In this document: one piece after another, positions 17,518 to 27,758 of the stretch | Layout: each line of letters begins with the position of its first letter | How positions within the stretch are numbered: the stretch's first letter is position 1 | Position numbers and translations under genes: made by a program | Notes under the pieces: generated by a model | Databases searched by the model: none | What the model was told of the DNA's origin: nothing | What the model saw: the letters and a program-made list of their open reading frames with translations, nothing else | Source of the DNA: Haemophilus haemolyticus_M | Lineage (GTDB): Bacteria > Pseudomonadota > Gammaproteobacteria > Enterobacterales > Pasteurellaceae | NCBI RefSeq assembly: GCF_003490935.1 | Contig: NZ_QQGD01000006.1 | Span: 1 to 64,000, forward strand | Direction: 5' to 3' | DNA length: 64,000 nucleotides

Positions 17518-17991
17518 GATTTTTCCTTTTCTGATGATGTACATGAGGTATCAGTATAGGAAATCTTATTAACTAAAATTGTGCAAAAACGCTCAAATGT
17601 TTTTATTTTTGGTGTTTTTTGAAAATTTTCTGAAAAATTAAATTCTTTTTTTTTATTTTACCAACTACCACTTTTCACAGCAGAAATCTCCTGAAATGAA
17701 TTATCTAAAGTATTAGATTTTTAGAAATCTATAATTATCTTTATTTTTTATCTATATGCATTCGAAAAAAGAAAGTATGAAAAGTAGATTAACAATCGCT
17801 TCTTATTCCAATGAATTTAGAAATGAGTTATTGATAGATTTAATGAGCGGGCAATAAATAGGTAATATTTGTGTTTCTCCTGCGTGAAAAATAGGAAAGT
17901 GCGGTAAATTCAAAAGAAGATTTTTAAGATCCACAAAAAATCCTGTATAATCTTTCCAATTTTTTGTTCAATTTTAACGCTTTGCAATTCA
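17518..17991. other. Gene-free region upstream of mukF
   Basis: This AT-rich 474 bp gap holds the divergent promoters of the PEBP-like gene and mukF and one uptake sequence (AAAGTGCGGT, about 17896-17905). A 33-codon open frame (17756-17857) has no ribosome site and no recognisable product, so I do not call it a gene. No stable hairpin or known motif stands out. Confidence 0.4.
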
Positions 17992-19326
17992 ATGATTGAA
18001 ACATCCCAAACTATTCCTGAACTCGTCTCTTGGGCAAAAGATCGCGAGTTTTCTTTGAATTTACCTACCGAGCGCCTGGTTTTCCTGCTAGCGATTGCAA
18101 TTTATAACAACGAACGTTTAGACGGCGAAATGTTAGAAGCCGATCTTGTGGATATTTTCCGCCACACGATGAATGCTTTTGAGCAATCTACGGATGCCAT
18201 TGCAACACGAGCGAATAATGCAATTAATGAATTAGTGAAACAACGTTTATTAAATCGTTTTAGTAGCGAATTTACTGAGGGCTTGGCGATTTATCGTTTA
18301 ACGCCATTAGGCGTTGGCGTGTCTGATTATTACATTCGTCAGCGTGAATTTTCCGCATTGCGTCTTTCAGTGCAACTTTCCATTGTGGCAGATGAAATTC
18401 AACGCGCTTCTGATTCTGCAGAAGAAGGCGTGGAGAATAATGAAAATGAACATTATTGGCGTCGTAATGTGTTTGCGCCATTAAAATATTCCGTTGCTGA
18501 GATTTTTGATAGCATCGATCTTTCACAACGTATCATGGATGAAAACCAGCAAAGTATTAAAGATGAAATTGCAGAGCTTCTTACTAAAGATTGGCAAGCG
18601 GCAATTTCAAGCTGTGAACGTTTATTAGATGAAACATCTGGGAATTTACGCGAATTACAAGATACGCTAAATGCAGCAGGGGATAAACTTCAGGCGCAGT
18701 TATTGCGTATTCAAGATTGTGTAATTGGGCGTGATGATTTGTATTTTATTGATCAATTAATTACCGATTTACAATCAAAACTTGACCGAATTATTAGCTG
18801 GGGACAACAAGCCATAGACTTATGGATTGGTTATGACCGCCATGTGCATAAATTTATTCGTACAGCCATTGATATGGATAAAAATCGCGTGTTCTCACAA
18901 CGTTTACGTAATTCTATTCATCATTATTTTGATCATCCTTGGTTCTTATGGACAGCGCAAGCTGAGCGTTTAGTTGATCTACGCGATGAAGAAATGGTGT
19001 TGCGTGAAGATGATGCTTTAGGTGAATTGCCGGAAGAATTGCAATACGAATCCCTTTCTGATTTACATGATCAAATTGTAGAGCATATGCAAGGCTTACT
19101 GATTGCTTATCGTGAAAATAACCGTCCGATTGATTTGAGTTTAGTGTTAAAAGAACAACTGGAAAATTATCCACTTTCTCGTCATTTTGATGTGGCTCGA
19201 ATCATTGTTGATCAAGCTGTGCGCCTTGGTATGGCAAATGATGATTTATCGGGTATTTATCCAGATTGGCAAGCAATTAATAAATGTGGCGCAGAAGTGC
19301 AAGCGCATGTGATTGATAAGTATTGA
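17992..19326 (+). CDS. mukF: Chromosome partition protein MukF (kleisin)
   Basis: The 444-residue kleisin of the MukBEF condensin, which organises and segregates the chromosome. The N-terminus (IETSQTIPELVSWAKDREFSLNLPTERL) aligns with E. coli MukF and forms the winged-helix dimerisation domain. A helical middle (RIQDCVIGRDDLYFIDQLITDLQ) and the C-terminal winged helix that binds the MukB head follow. It begins the mukF-mukE-mukB cluster, but a 257 bp gap containing a palindromic element separates it from mukE, whereas the E. coli genes overlap. The E. coli smtA gene is absent upstream. Confidence 0.96.
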   Translation: MIETSQTIPELVSWAKDREFSLNLPTERLVFLLAIAIYNNERLDGEMLEADLVDIFRHTMNAFEQSTDAIATRANNAINELVKQRLLNRFSSEFTEGLAIYRLTPLGVGVSDYYIRQREFSALRLSVQLSIVADEIQRASDSAEEGVENNENEHYWRRNVFAPLKYSVAEIFDSIDLSQRIMDENQQSIKDEIAELLTKDWQAAISSCERLLDETSGNLRELQDTLNAAGDKLQAQLLRIQDCVIGRDDLYFIDQLITDLQSKLDRIISWGQQAIDLWIGYDRHVHKFIRTAIDMDKNRVFSQRLRNSIHHYFDHPWFLWTAQAERLVDLRDEEMVLREDDALGELPEELQYESLSDLHDQIVEHMQGLLIAYRENNRPIDLSLVLKEQLENYPLSRHFDVARIIVDQAVRLGMANDDLSGIYPDWQAINKCGAEVQAHVIDKY

Positions 19327-19371
19327 TTTTAAGATAATTTAAAAGCTAATTTCGACGGAATTACTTCTGTT

Positions 19372-19523
19372 AGATCTCCCTAGTCCCTCTTTGCTAAATA
19401 GGGGAATAATAATGAAATAATCTCAATATCGATTATTTCATTATTAGAAAATGCTGAAGGAATCAGCAAGAATTAATTTGTTAAAGAATATTCCCCTCTT
19501 TAGCAAAGAGGGGCCAGGGGAGA
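19372..19523. repeat. Nested palindromic repeat element between mukF and mukE
   Basis: Outer arms at 19372-19404 and 19492-19523 are imperfect inverted copies around CCTCTTTGCTAAA. Inside, AATAATGAAATAATC (19407-19421) is perfectly repeated in inverse at 19431-19445. The whole ~150 bp unit looks like a small non-autonomous (MITE- or REP-like) element. The outer CCCTCTTTGC...GGGGA motif is of a type that I recall as dispersed in intergenic regions of Pasteurellaceae. Confidence 0.7.
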
Positions 19524-19583
19524 TTTGGCAATAATGATTAACGAAGAAAGTAACTGAATAAAGTTTTAATAGAGAAATAACCT

Positions 19584-20318
19584 ATGACAGACAACCTTCA
19601 AGATGTAATTTCCCCAAAACTCGCTGTGGCGATTGCAAATCCAATATTTCCAGCGGTAGATAGTCTATTGCGCTCAGGTCGCCATATCAGCACAGAGCAC
19701 TTAGATAATCACGCATTTTTAATGGATTTCCAAAATGAATTAGACGGATTTTATCGCCGCTATAACGTGGAACTAATTCGTGCTCCAGAAGGATTTTTCT
19801 ATCTTCGCCCGAAAGCAACGACATTAATTGCGCGTTCTGTGCTTTCTGAGTTGGAAATGCTTGTTGGTAAAGTGCTTTGTTATCTTTATTTAAGCCCAGA
19901 ACGTTTAGCTCAACAGGGCATTTTTAGCACGCAAGAAGTGTATGATGAATTATTAAATCTTGCCGATGAAGGAAAATTATTAAAAGCAGTTAATCAGCGT
20001 TCAAGTGGTTCTGACTTGGATAAACAAAAATTGGCAGAAAAAGTGCGGGCTGCAATTGGTCGTTTACGTCGTTTAGGTATGATTCAAACTGTTGGCGAAC
20101 AAAATAGTGGGAAATTTACGATTTCTGAATCTGTATTTCGTTTTGGTGCAGAAGTGCGTAGCGGAGATGATCCATTAGAGGCTCAAGCTCGACTCATTCG
20201 TGATGGGGAAGCGGCAACACCAGAATCCTTAGCGTTGGAAAAACAAGCACAATTAATGGAAAACGATGCAGAAAGTGCGGATGAAATTGACGAAGAATTT
20301 GACGGAGAACAAGAATAA
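19584..20318 (+). CDS. mukE: Chromosome partition protein MukE
   Basis: The 244-residue accessory (KITE) subunit that dimerises, binds the MukF linker and regulates the MukB ATPase. The body matches the family: KLAVAIANPIFPAVDSLLRS at the start, ELIRAPEGFFYLRPKATTLI, and two winged helices. A strongly acidic tail (ESADEIDEEFDGEQE) ends the protein. Its stop codon overlaps the mukB start (TAATG), giving translational coupling. The ribosome site before it (AGAGAAATAACC) is weak but lies after the palindromic element, so mukE may have its own promoter here. Confidence 0.95.
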   Translation: MTDNLQDVISPKLAVAIANPIFPAVDSLLRSGRHISTEHLDNHAFLMDFQNELDGFYRRYNVELIRAPEGFFYLRPKATTLIARSVLSELEMLVGKVLCYLYLSPERLAQQGIFSTQEVYDELLNLADEGKLLKAVNQRSSGSDLDKQKLAEKVRAAIGRLRRLGMIQTVGEQNSGKFTISESVFRFGAEVRSGDDPLEAQARLIRDGEAATPESLALEKQAQLMENDAESADEIDEEFDGEQE

Positions 20319-23300
20319 TGTCTGATATTTTTGAATTAGAAAATGAAATCGAACTAGAAAGCGATGAAGTCATTATGGAAAATGAAAACGTCGAAGAAAT
20401 CGTTGAAACGCCAATGCCTTTTAGCATGACGACAAATAATGGTGTAGAGCGTGGTAAATTCCGTTCTTTAACCTTAATTAACTGGAATGGTTTTTTTGCG
20501 CGTACTTTTGATTTAGATGAATTAGTTACCACACTTTCTGGTGGTAACGGTGCGGGTAAATCAACCACAATGGCTGGATTTGTGACAGCATTAATTCCTG
20601 ATTTGACCCTTTTACATTTCCGTAATACAACAGAGGCTGGCTCTACAGGCGGTTCTCGTGATAAAGGTTTGCATGGTAAATTGCGTCCGGGTGTTTGTTA
20701 CGCGGTATTAGATACCATTAATTCTCGCCATCAACGTATTCTTGTTGGTGTGCGTCTGCAACAAATTTCGGGTCGTGATAAAAAAGTTGATTTAAAAACT
20801 TTCTCAATTCAAGGTGTTGAATTATCTCAAAATCCGACCGCACTTTTCACAGAAACCGTGGGCGAACGTCAAGCGCGCGTACTCAATTTAAATGAACTTA
20901 AAGATAAAATTGAAAATATCGGTGCACAATTTAAACAATATCATTCCATCACCGATTATCACGGCATGATGTTCGATTTAGGTATTATTCCGAAACGTTT
21001 ACGTTCAGCATCAGACCGAAGCAAATTCTATAAACTTATCGAAGCATCTTTATACGGTGGTATTTCCAGCGCAATCACACGTTCTTTACGTGACTATTTA
21101 TTGCCAGAAAATTTAGGTGTGCGCAAAGCTTTCCAAGATATGGAAAGTGCATTGCGTGAGAACCGTATGACTTTAGAGGCGATTAAGGTCACGCAATCAG
21201 ATCGCGATTTATTCAAACATTTAATTACTGAAACCACTAATTATGTTGCTTCGGATTATATGCGTAATGCAAATGAACGCCGTGGCAATATTGAGGCTGC
21301 ATTAGAATCTCGTCACGAGTGGTATAAAGCAAAAGCGGAGCAGAATTTATCCCAACATCGTTTAGTTGATTTAAGTCGAGAAGCGGCTGAATTAGCAGAA
21401 AGTGAACGTACTTTAGAAGTTGATCACCAAAGTGCGGTTGATCATCTTAACTTAGTGCTAAATGCTTTGCGTCACCAAGAAAAAATCACGCGTTATCAAG
21501 AAGATATTGCAGAGCTCACCGAGCGTTTAGAAGAACAAAAAATGGTGGTTGAAGATGCGAATGATGCATTAGAAGAAAGCCAAGCCCAATTTGAGCAAAC
21601 TGAAATTGAAATTGACGCTGTACGAGCCCAATTAGCAGATTATCAACAAGCATTAGATGCCCAACAAACTCGCGCACTTCAATATCAACAAGCCATTGCA
21701 GCTCTTGAAAAAGCGAAAACATTATGTGGTTTAGCGGATTTAAGTGTTAAGAATGTAGAAGATTATCACGCAGAGTTTGAAGCGCATGCAGAAAGTTTAA
21801 CGGAAACCGTACTTGAGCTTGAGCACAAAATGTCCATTTCTGAAGCAGCAAAATCTCAGTTCGATAAGGCGTACCAATTAGTATGCAAAATTGCGGGTGA
21901 AATGCCTCGTTCTGCGGCCTGGGAAAGTGCCAAAGAATTATTACGTGAATATCCAAGCCAAAAATTGCAAGCACAACAAACGCCACAACTTCGCACAAAA
22001 TTACATGAACTTGAGCAACGTTATGCACAACAACAAAGTGCGGTCAAATTACTTAATGATTTTAATCAACGTGCTAATTTAAGTTTACAAACGGCAGAAG
22101 AATTAGAGGATTATCACGCCGAGCAAGAAGCGTTAATTGAAGATATTTCTGCTGAACTTTCAGAACAAGTGGAAAACCGTTCTACACTTCGTCAAAAACG
22201 TGAAAATTTAACCGCACTTTATGATGAAAATGCGCGTAAAGCCCCAGCATGGCTGACGGCTCAAGCTGCATTAGAACGTTTAGAGCAACAAAGCGGCGAG
22301 ACGTTTGAACATAGCCAAGATGTGATGAATTTTATGCAATCACAACTTGTGAAAGAACGTGAACTCACGATGCAACGTGATCAACTTGAACAAAAACGTT
22401 TGCATTTAGATGAACAAATTTCTCGTTTAAGTCAGCCAGATGGTTCAGAAGATCCACGTTTAAATATGTTGGCAGAACGTTTTGGTGGAGTGCTGCTTTC
22501 AGAGCTTTACGATGATGTAACCATTGAAGATGCACCTTATTTCTCCGCACTTTACGGGCCTGCGCGTCATGCTATTGTTGTGCGTGATCTCAATGCTGTG
22601 CGTGAACAACTTGCGCAATTAGAAGATTGCCCAGACGATTTGTATTTAATTGAGGGCGATCCTACCGCATTTGACGACAGCGTATTATCCGCACAAGAAC
22701 TTGAGCTAGGTGTTGTCGTGCAAGTTTCAGATCGTGAATTACGCTATTCAAGATTCCCTGAAATTCCGTTATTTGGGCGTGCAGCACGTGAAAAACGTTT
22801 AGAAGAATTACAAATTGAACGTGATGAAGTGGCAGAACAACATGCCCAAATTGCGTTTGATGTACAAAAATGCCAACGTTTACACGAACATTTCAGCCAA
22901 TTTGTTGGGTTGCATTTGGCGCTTGCGTTCCAGCCAAATCCAGAAGAGTTAATGTCTGAGATTAATCGCAAACGCAATGAAATTGATCGTGAATTAAACC
23001 AATTTAATAGCGGCGAACAACAATTACGCATTCAATTAGATAATGCAAAAGAAAAACTGCAATTACTCAACAAGTTAATTCCACAACTCAATGTATTAGC
23101 TGATGAAGATTTAATTGATCGTATTGAAGAATGTCGTGAGCAATTAGATATTGCAGAGCAAGATGAATATTTTATTCGTCAGTATGGCGTAACGTTGTCA
23201 CAATTAGAGCCGATTGCAAATAGTTTACAAAGTGATCCAGAAAATTACGAAGGCTTAAAAAATGAATTAACTCAAGCGATTGAGCGTCAAAAACAAGTTC

Positions 23301-24850
23301 AACAACGTGTATTTGCATTAGCTGATGTTGTACAACGTAAACAGCATTTTGGTTATGAAGATGCAGGGCAGGCTGAAACTTCTGAACTCAACGAAAAACT
23401 TCGCCAACGTTTAGAACAAATGCAGGCACAGCGAGATGCGCAACGTGAGCAAGTTCGTCAAAAACAAAGTCAATTTGCTGAATATAATCGCGTATTGATT
23501 CAGTTACAAAGTTCTTACGATAGTAAATATCAACTCTTAAATGAATTGATTGGTGAAATTAGCGATCTTGGCGTGAGAGCTGATGATGGCGCCGAAGAAC
23601 GTGCACGTATCCGTCGTGATGAATTACATCAACAACTTTCAACGAGTCGTCAGCGTCGTTCTTATGTAGAAAAACAACTGACATTAATTGAAAGTGAAGC
23701 GGACAACTTAAATCGTCTAATCCGCAAAACCGAACGTGATTATAAAACTCAACGTGAATTAGTTGTGGCAGCGAAAGTGAGTTGGTGTGTAGTTTTACGT
23801 CTATCACGTAATTCTGATATGGAAAAACGCCTCAATCGTCGAGAGCTCGCTTATTTATCTGCAGATGAGTTACGTTCAATGTCGGATAAAGCATTAGGTG
23901 CGTTGCGTACAGCGGTGGTGGATAATGAATATCTGCGTGATAGCCTAAGAGTATCTGAAGATAGTCGCAAACCTGAAAATAAAGTGCGGTTCTTTATTGC
24001 GGTGTATCAGCATCTACGTGAACGTATTCGCCAAGACATCATTAAGACGGATGATCCAATTGATGCCATTGAACAAATGGAAATTGAGCTTTCTCGTTTA
24101 ACGGCTGAATTAACTGGCCGTGAGAAAAAATTGGCTATCAGTTCTGAAAGTGTTGCAAATATTATGCGTAAAACGATTCAGCGTGAACAAAACCGTATTC
24201 GTATGCTCAACCAAGGCTTACAAAACATTGCGTTTGGTCAGGTAAAATCTGTTCGTTTAGTAGTGAATATTCGTGATACCCATGCCATGTTGTTGGATGC
24301 GCTTTCTGGTCAGCAAGATGAATATCAAGATTTATTTAATGATAATCGCATCACCTTCTCTGAAGCTATGGCGAAGCTCTATCAACGCATCAATCCACAT
24401 ATTGATATGGGGCAACGCACAGCGCAAACAATTGGTGAAGAATTGTTAGATTACCGTAATTATCTTGAGCTTGAAGTAGAAGTATTCCGTGGTGCTGATG
24501 GGTGGTTACGTGCAGAAAGTGGCGCACTTTCTACTGGTGAAGCTATAGGTACAGGTATGTCAATTCTCTTAATGGTTGTTCAAAGTTGGGAAGAAGAAAG
24601 CCGTCGAATTCGTGGTAAAGATATTGTGCCTTGTCGCTTGTTGTTCTTAGATGAAGCAGCGCGTTTAGATGGTAAATCTATTTCTACCTTATTCGAACTT
24701 TGCGAACGTTTAGATATGCAGTTACTTATCGCTGCACCAGAAAACATTAGCCCGGAAAAAGGTACAACCTATAAACTCGTGCGTAAAATCGCAGGCAACC
24801 AAGAGCACGTACATGTTGTTGGTTTACGCGGATTCGGTGCGACAGATTAA
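20318..24850 (+). CDS. mukB: Chromosome partition protein MukB (SMC-like ATPase)
   Basis: A 1510-residue SMC-type protein. The Walker A motif GGNGAGKST is at residues 75-83. Two long coiled coils run from about 300 to 650 and from 830 to 1200 around a hinge domain near 680-800 (ALYGPARHAIVVRDLNAV). The C-terminal head has the ABC signature LSTGEAIGTG and Walker B LLFLDEAARLDGK. It starts with an acidic extension of about 40 residues not present in E. coli MukB; a downstream ATG at 20426 (MTTNNGVERGKF) would give the E. coli-like length. I keep the upstream start because it overlaps the mukE stop and Rd MukB, as I recall, is also 1510 residues. Confidence 0.97.
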   Translation: MSDIFELENEIELESDEVIMENENVEEIVETPMPFSMTTNNGVERGKFRSLTLINWNGFFARTFDLDELVTTLSGGNGAGKSTTMAGFVTALIPDLTLLHFRNTTEAGSTGGSRDKGLHGKLRPGVCYAVLDTINSRHQRILVGVRLQQISGRDKKVDLKTFSIQGVELSQNPTALFTETVGERQARVLNLNELKDKIENIGAQFKQYHSITDYHGMMFDLGIIPKRLRSASDRSKFYKLIEASLYGGISSAITRSLRDYLLPENLGVRKAFQDMESALRENRMTLEAIKVTQSDRDLFKHLITETTNYVASDYMRNANERRGNIEAALESRHEWYKAKAEQNLSQHRLVDLSREAAELAESERTLEVDHQSAVDHLNLVLNALRHQEKITRYQEDIAELTERLEEQKMVVEDANDALEESQAQFEQTEIEIDAVRAQLADYQQALDAQQTRALQYQQAIAALEKAKTLCGLADLSVKNVEDYHAEFEAHAESLTETVLELEHKMSISEAAKSQFDKAYQLVCKIAGEMPRSAAWESAKELLREYPSQKLQAQQTPQLRTKLHELEQRYAQQQSAVKLLNDFNQRANLSLQTAEELEDYHAEQEALIEDISAELSEQVENRSTLRQKRENLTALYDENARKAPAWLTAQAALERLEQQSGETFEHSQDVMNFMQSQLVKERELTMQRDQLEQKRLHLDEQISRLSQPDGSEDPRLNMLAERFGGVLLSELYDDVTIEDAPYFSALYGPARHAIVVRDLNAVREQLAQLEDCPDDLYLIEGDPTAFDDSVLSAQELELGVVVQVSDRELRYSRFPEIPLFGRAAREKRLEELQIERDEVAEQHAQIAFDVQKCQRLHEHFSQFVGLHLALAFQPNPEELMSEINRKRNEIDRELNQFNSGEQQLRIQLDNAKEKLQLLNKLIPQLNVLADEDLIDRIEECREQLDIAEQDEYFIRQYGVTLSQLEPIANSLQSDPENYEGLKNELTQAIERQKQVQQRVFALADVVQRKQHFGYEDAGQAETSELNEKLRQRLEQMQAQRDAQREQVRQKQSQFAEYNRVLIQLQSSYDSKYQLLNELIGEISDLGVRADDGAEERARIRRDELHQQLSTSRQRRSYVEKQLTLIESEADNLNRLIRKTERDYKTQRELVVAAKVSWCVVLRLSRNSDMEKRLNRRELAYLSADELRSMSDKALGALRTAVVDNEYLRDSLRVSEDSRKPENKVRFFIAVYQHLRERIRQDIIKTDDPIDAIEQMEIELSRLTAELTGREKKLAISSESVANIMRKTIQREQNRIRMLNQGLQNIAFGQVKSVRLVVNIRDTHAMLLDALSGQQDEYQDLFNDNRITFSEAMAKLYQRINPHIDMGQRTAQTIGEELLDYRNYLELEVEVFRGADGWLRAESGALSTGEAIGTGMSILLMVVQSWEEESRRIRGKDIVPCRLLFLDEAARLDGKSISTLFELCERLDMQLLIAAPENISPEKGTTYKLVRKIAGNQEHVHVVGLRGFGATD

Positions 24851-24861
24851 AAAATAGAAGG

Positions 24862-24902
24862 GAAGTGCGGTTAAAATTTTAAGATTTTTGACCGCACTTT
24901 AA
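24862..24902. terminator. mukB terminator (inverted uptake sequences)
   Basis: AAGTGCGGT at 24863-24871 pairs with ACCGCACTT at 24891-24899, with A/T extensions (AAAATTTTAAG loop region). Confidence 0.75.
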
Positions 24903-24919
24903 TTATATAAGGAATTTAA

Positions 24920-25795
24920 ATGCACAATCTTATTCTTGCCATTCTTTGCAGCGTAGCGGTTTCAGTTTTGCTTAAAATAGCCCGTAAAAAAAATATCATT
25001 ATTGAACAAGCGATTGCATTCAACTACATCACAGCCATTACTTTTAGTTATTTTTTACTCAAACCTGATTTTAAAGGCTTAGATTTTACTGATTACATTG
25101 TACAAAGCGAAAATTCACCCATTTTTTTAGCTCTGGGCTTATTGCTACCTAGCGTGTTTATTATTATGTCAAAAGCAGTGGAGTTTGCTGGAATTGTACG
25201 TTCTGACGCAGCACAACGTCTTTCGTTATTTCTTCCCATTTTATCGGCGTTTTTAATTTTTCATGAAACACTAAGCCAATCTAAAATCATTGGCGTTGTA
25301 TTAGCCTTTATTGGTTTGTTTTGTTTATTAACTAAGCCAAATCAAGGGCAAAGTGCGGTCAATTTTAAAGGTGTTTTAGGATTAATCGGCGTGTGGTTTG
25401 GGTATGGCATTATTGATATTTTATTCAAACAAGTAGCGAAAAGCGGCGGCGCATTTCCTGCAACATTGTTTATTTCCTTCTCGCTTGCAGCTTGCGTTAT
25501 GTTTATCTATTTATTCTTAAAACGTGCCCAATGGACATCATCAAGTGTAATTGGTGGCATCTTTTTAGGTGTATTGAATTTCTTTAATATTTTATTCTAT
25601 ATAAAAGCACATCAAAGTTTTGCTGGAAATCCAACACTTGTTTTCGCGGGAATGAACATTGGCGTAATTTGCTTAGGTACGATAACTGGCGCATTAGCTT
25701 TTAAAGAAAAAATCAGTAAGCTAAATTGGCTAGGTATTATTTTTAGTTTATCGGCTATTTTCTGCCTATATTATTTAGATAAAATTATCGCGTAA
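24920..25795 (+). CDS. EamA/DMT-superfamily permease
   Basis: A 291-residue hydrophobic protein with about ten predicted membrane helices in two EamA-like halves (LILAILCSVAVSVLLKIARK at the start; LAACVMFIYLFLKRAQW and FAGMNIGVICLGTITGALAF later). It belongs to the drug/metabolite transporter superfamily, which exports amino acids, nucleobases or other small metabolites; substrate unknown. It is expressed from the short gap after the mukB terminator and sits 12 bp before sbcB, so the two may be co-transcribed. I recognise no specific subfamily. Confidence 0.85.
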   Translation: MHNLILAILCSVAVSVLLKIARKKNIIIEQAIAFNYITAITFSYFLLKPDFKGLDFTDYIVQSENSPIFLALGLLLPSVFIIMSKAVEFAGIVRSDAAQRLSLFLPILSAFLIFHETLSQSKIIGVVLAFIGLFCLLTKPNQGQSAVNFKGVLGLIGVWFGYGIIDILFKQVAKSGGAFPATLFISFSLAACVMFIYLFLKRAQWTSSSVIGGIFLGVLNFFNILFYIKAHQSFAGNPTLVFAGMNIGVICLGTITGALAFKEKISKLNWLGIIFSLSAIFCLYYLDKIIA

Positions 25796-25807
25796 AAGAG
25801 AGTAGTC

Positions 25808-27229
25808 ATGGCAAAAGATTTCAGCTTTTTTATTTACGATTATGAAAGTTTTGGTGTAAATCCAGCAACAGATCGCCCTGCGCAATTTGCAGGTATTCGC
25901 ACAGATGCTGATTTTAATATCATTGGTAAACCAATAATGTTTTATTGTAAACAAACCAATGATTATTTACCGGCTCCTGAAGCCGTAATGGTGACGAGAA
26001 TTACACCACAAGAATGTAATGAAAAGGGGCTTTCTGAGCCTGAATTTGCCTCAAATATTTTAGCCGAATTTTCCCAACCCAATACTTGTGTCATGGGCTA
26101 TAACAATATTCGCTACGATGATGAAATGACGCGTTATACGTTTTATCGTAATTTTATTGATCCTTATGAATACAGCTGGAAAAACGGGAATTCACGCTGG
26201 GATTTGTTAGATTTAGTACGAGCTTGTTATGCCTTGCGTCCAGAAGGGATTAATTGGGCTTATGACGATGATGGAATGCCAAGTTTCCGCTTAGAAAAAC
26301 TTACTAAAGCAAATGGTATTGAGCATGAAAATGCTCATGATGCCATGGCGGATGTATATGCAACTATTGCTATGGCAAAATTAATTAAAGAAAAACAGCC
26401 TAAATTATTCCAATATTTCTTTGAAAACCGAGGTAAAAAAGAAATCGAAAAATTGGTTGATACAGGCGCAATGTCGCCTTTAGTGCATGTTTCTGGGATG
26501 TTAGGGAATTATCGTGGAAATTGCACTTGGGTTGCACCTTTAGCTTGGCATCCAACAAATCAAAATGCACTCATTGTTTGTGATTTAACTGGCGATATCG
26601 ATAATTTATTAGCCAAAAGTGCGGATGAATTGCGGACAGATTTATATACCAAAAAATCGGAATTAGAAGAAAGGGGAATTTCATCTGTTCCATTAAAGCT
26701 TGTGCATATCAATAAATGTCCTATTTTAGCGCCAGCTAAAACCTTATTGCCAGAAACCGCAAATCGCTTAGGGATTGATCGACAATTATGCTTGGATAAT
26801 CTTGCAAAATTACGAGCATCTTTTGATATTCGTGAAAAAGTGGTGGATATTTTTAATGAAGAACGTCAATTTGAATCGAATGATAATGTAGAAACTGAGC
26901 TATACAATGGCTTTTTCAGCAATGCTGATAAAAATAATATGTCTATTTTACGTAGTTTACCTGCAGAAAAATTAGCTAAACATGGTTTAGCTTTTGAGGA
27001 TAAACGTATCCCTGAATTATTATTCCATTATCGTGCTCGTCATTTTTATAAAACCCTTACACGCGCTGAACAAATTAAATGGCAAAAATACCGACAGAAT
27101 AAACTTGAAAAAAGTGCGGTAGATTTTGAATCTAGTTTACAACGTTTAGCAGAGGAACATTCAGATAATCCTGAAAAACTATCTTTATTACAACAAGTAT
27201 ATGAATACGGTATAAAATTACTAGGTTAG
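25808..27229 (+). CDS. sbcB: Exodeoxyribonuclease I
   Basis: The 473-residue ExoI degrades single-stranded DNA 3' to 5' and acts in mismatch repair and recombination. The DEDD nuclease motif I is at the N-terminus (FIYDYESFGVNPATDRPAQF, acidic D11 and E13). Later motifs include GYNNIRYDDEMTRYTFYRN and ENAHDAMADVYATI. The SH3-like and C-terminal domains (VHINKCPILAPAKTL) are present. The length equals E. coli ExoI (475). It ends at a clear hairpin terminator. Confidence 0.96.
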   Translation: MAKDFSFFIYDYESFGVNPATDRPAQFAGIRTDADFNIIGKPIMFYCKQTNDYLPAPEAVMVTRITPQECNEKGLSEPEFASNILAEFSQPNTCVMGYNNIRYDDEMTRYTFYRNFIDPYEYSWKNGNSRWDLLDLVRACYALRPEGINWAYDDDGMPSFRLEKLTKANGIEHENAHDAMADVYATIAMAKLIKEKQPKLFQYFFENRGKKEIEKLVDTGAMSPLVHVSGMLGNYRGNCTWVAPLAWHPTNQNALIVCDLTGDIDNLLAKSADELRTDLYTKKSELEERGISSVPLKLVHINKCPILAPAKTLLPETANRLGIDRQLCLDNLAKLRASFDIREKVVDIFNEERQFESNDNVETELYNGFFSNADKNNMSILRSLPAEKLAKHGLAFEDKRIPELLFHYRARHFYKTLTRAEQIKWQKYRQNKLEKSAVDFESSLQRLAEEHSDNPEKLSLLQQVYEYGIKLLG

Positions 27230-27253
27230 TCAATACGTTGTCACATTTTGTCA

Positions 27254-27288
27254 AAAAGCACGTTTTAAGAAAAACGTGCTTTTTTATT
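27254..27288 (+). terminator. sbcB terminator
   Basis: AAAAGCACGTTTT (27254-27266) pairs perfectly with AAAACGTGCTTTT (27271-27283), followed by TTT. Confidence 0.9.
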
Positions 27289-27573
27289 GTTTTTTCTGGG
27301 AAGAATTATCCAAGAAATTCTCCAGATTTTACGTAGCGCAATCAAGCATCTTTAGCTTATTTCATCTTTACATTACCTTTACATTTTCATTCATCCATTC
27401 AATAACTCTATAAAATAACGCGTTACAACGTGTTATCTAGCCTTATTTTGCCTTGTTTTGCTAGTACCTGTGACTTGTGTATAACTGTGTGATTTATTTA
27501 GTCCGTAGTTTCCGCTAACCTGATAACAAATTTCGCATAATATATATTATGTTAAATTAAATAAGTATAAAAG

Positions 27574-27621
27574 TAACTTTTGTGAGGTAGCCAAAAAGGA
27601 TACTCCTCTATTCAAAAGTTA
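27574..27621 (+). ncRNA. Candidate structured RNA element
   Basis: TAACTTTTG (27574-27582) pairs with CAAAAGTTA (27613-27621). Inside, GAGG pairs with CCTC, TA with TA and CC with GG, closing an AAAAA loop. The two-level stem with small internal loops looks like a folded RNA domain. I cannot assign it to a known riboswitch or small RNA, and which strand is transcribed is not shown. Confidence 0.35.
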
Positions 27622-27758
27622 AAGCAATAATATTTAATTCTGGATTTGGATTGCGCTAGGTGAAATCTGAATAAATTGATAGAAGATTTTACTAGTAGAT
27701 TTAATATCTTTAGTTTTAATTGTGACATTGTAATTATTTTATGTGCTTAGATTTCTCA

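Noticed and set aside
17756..17857. 33-codon frame upstream of mukF
   Set aside because: No ribosome site, no recognised product, and no second line of evidence.
27366..27387. Possible Pho box
   Set aside because: The 11-bp direct repeat spacing fits, but the sequence matches the E. coli Pho consensus poorly, so it is kept only as a note.
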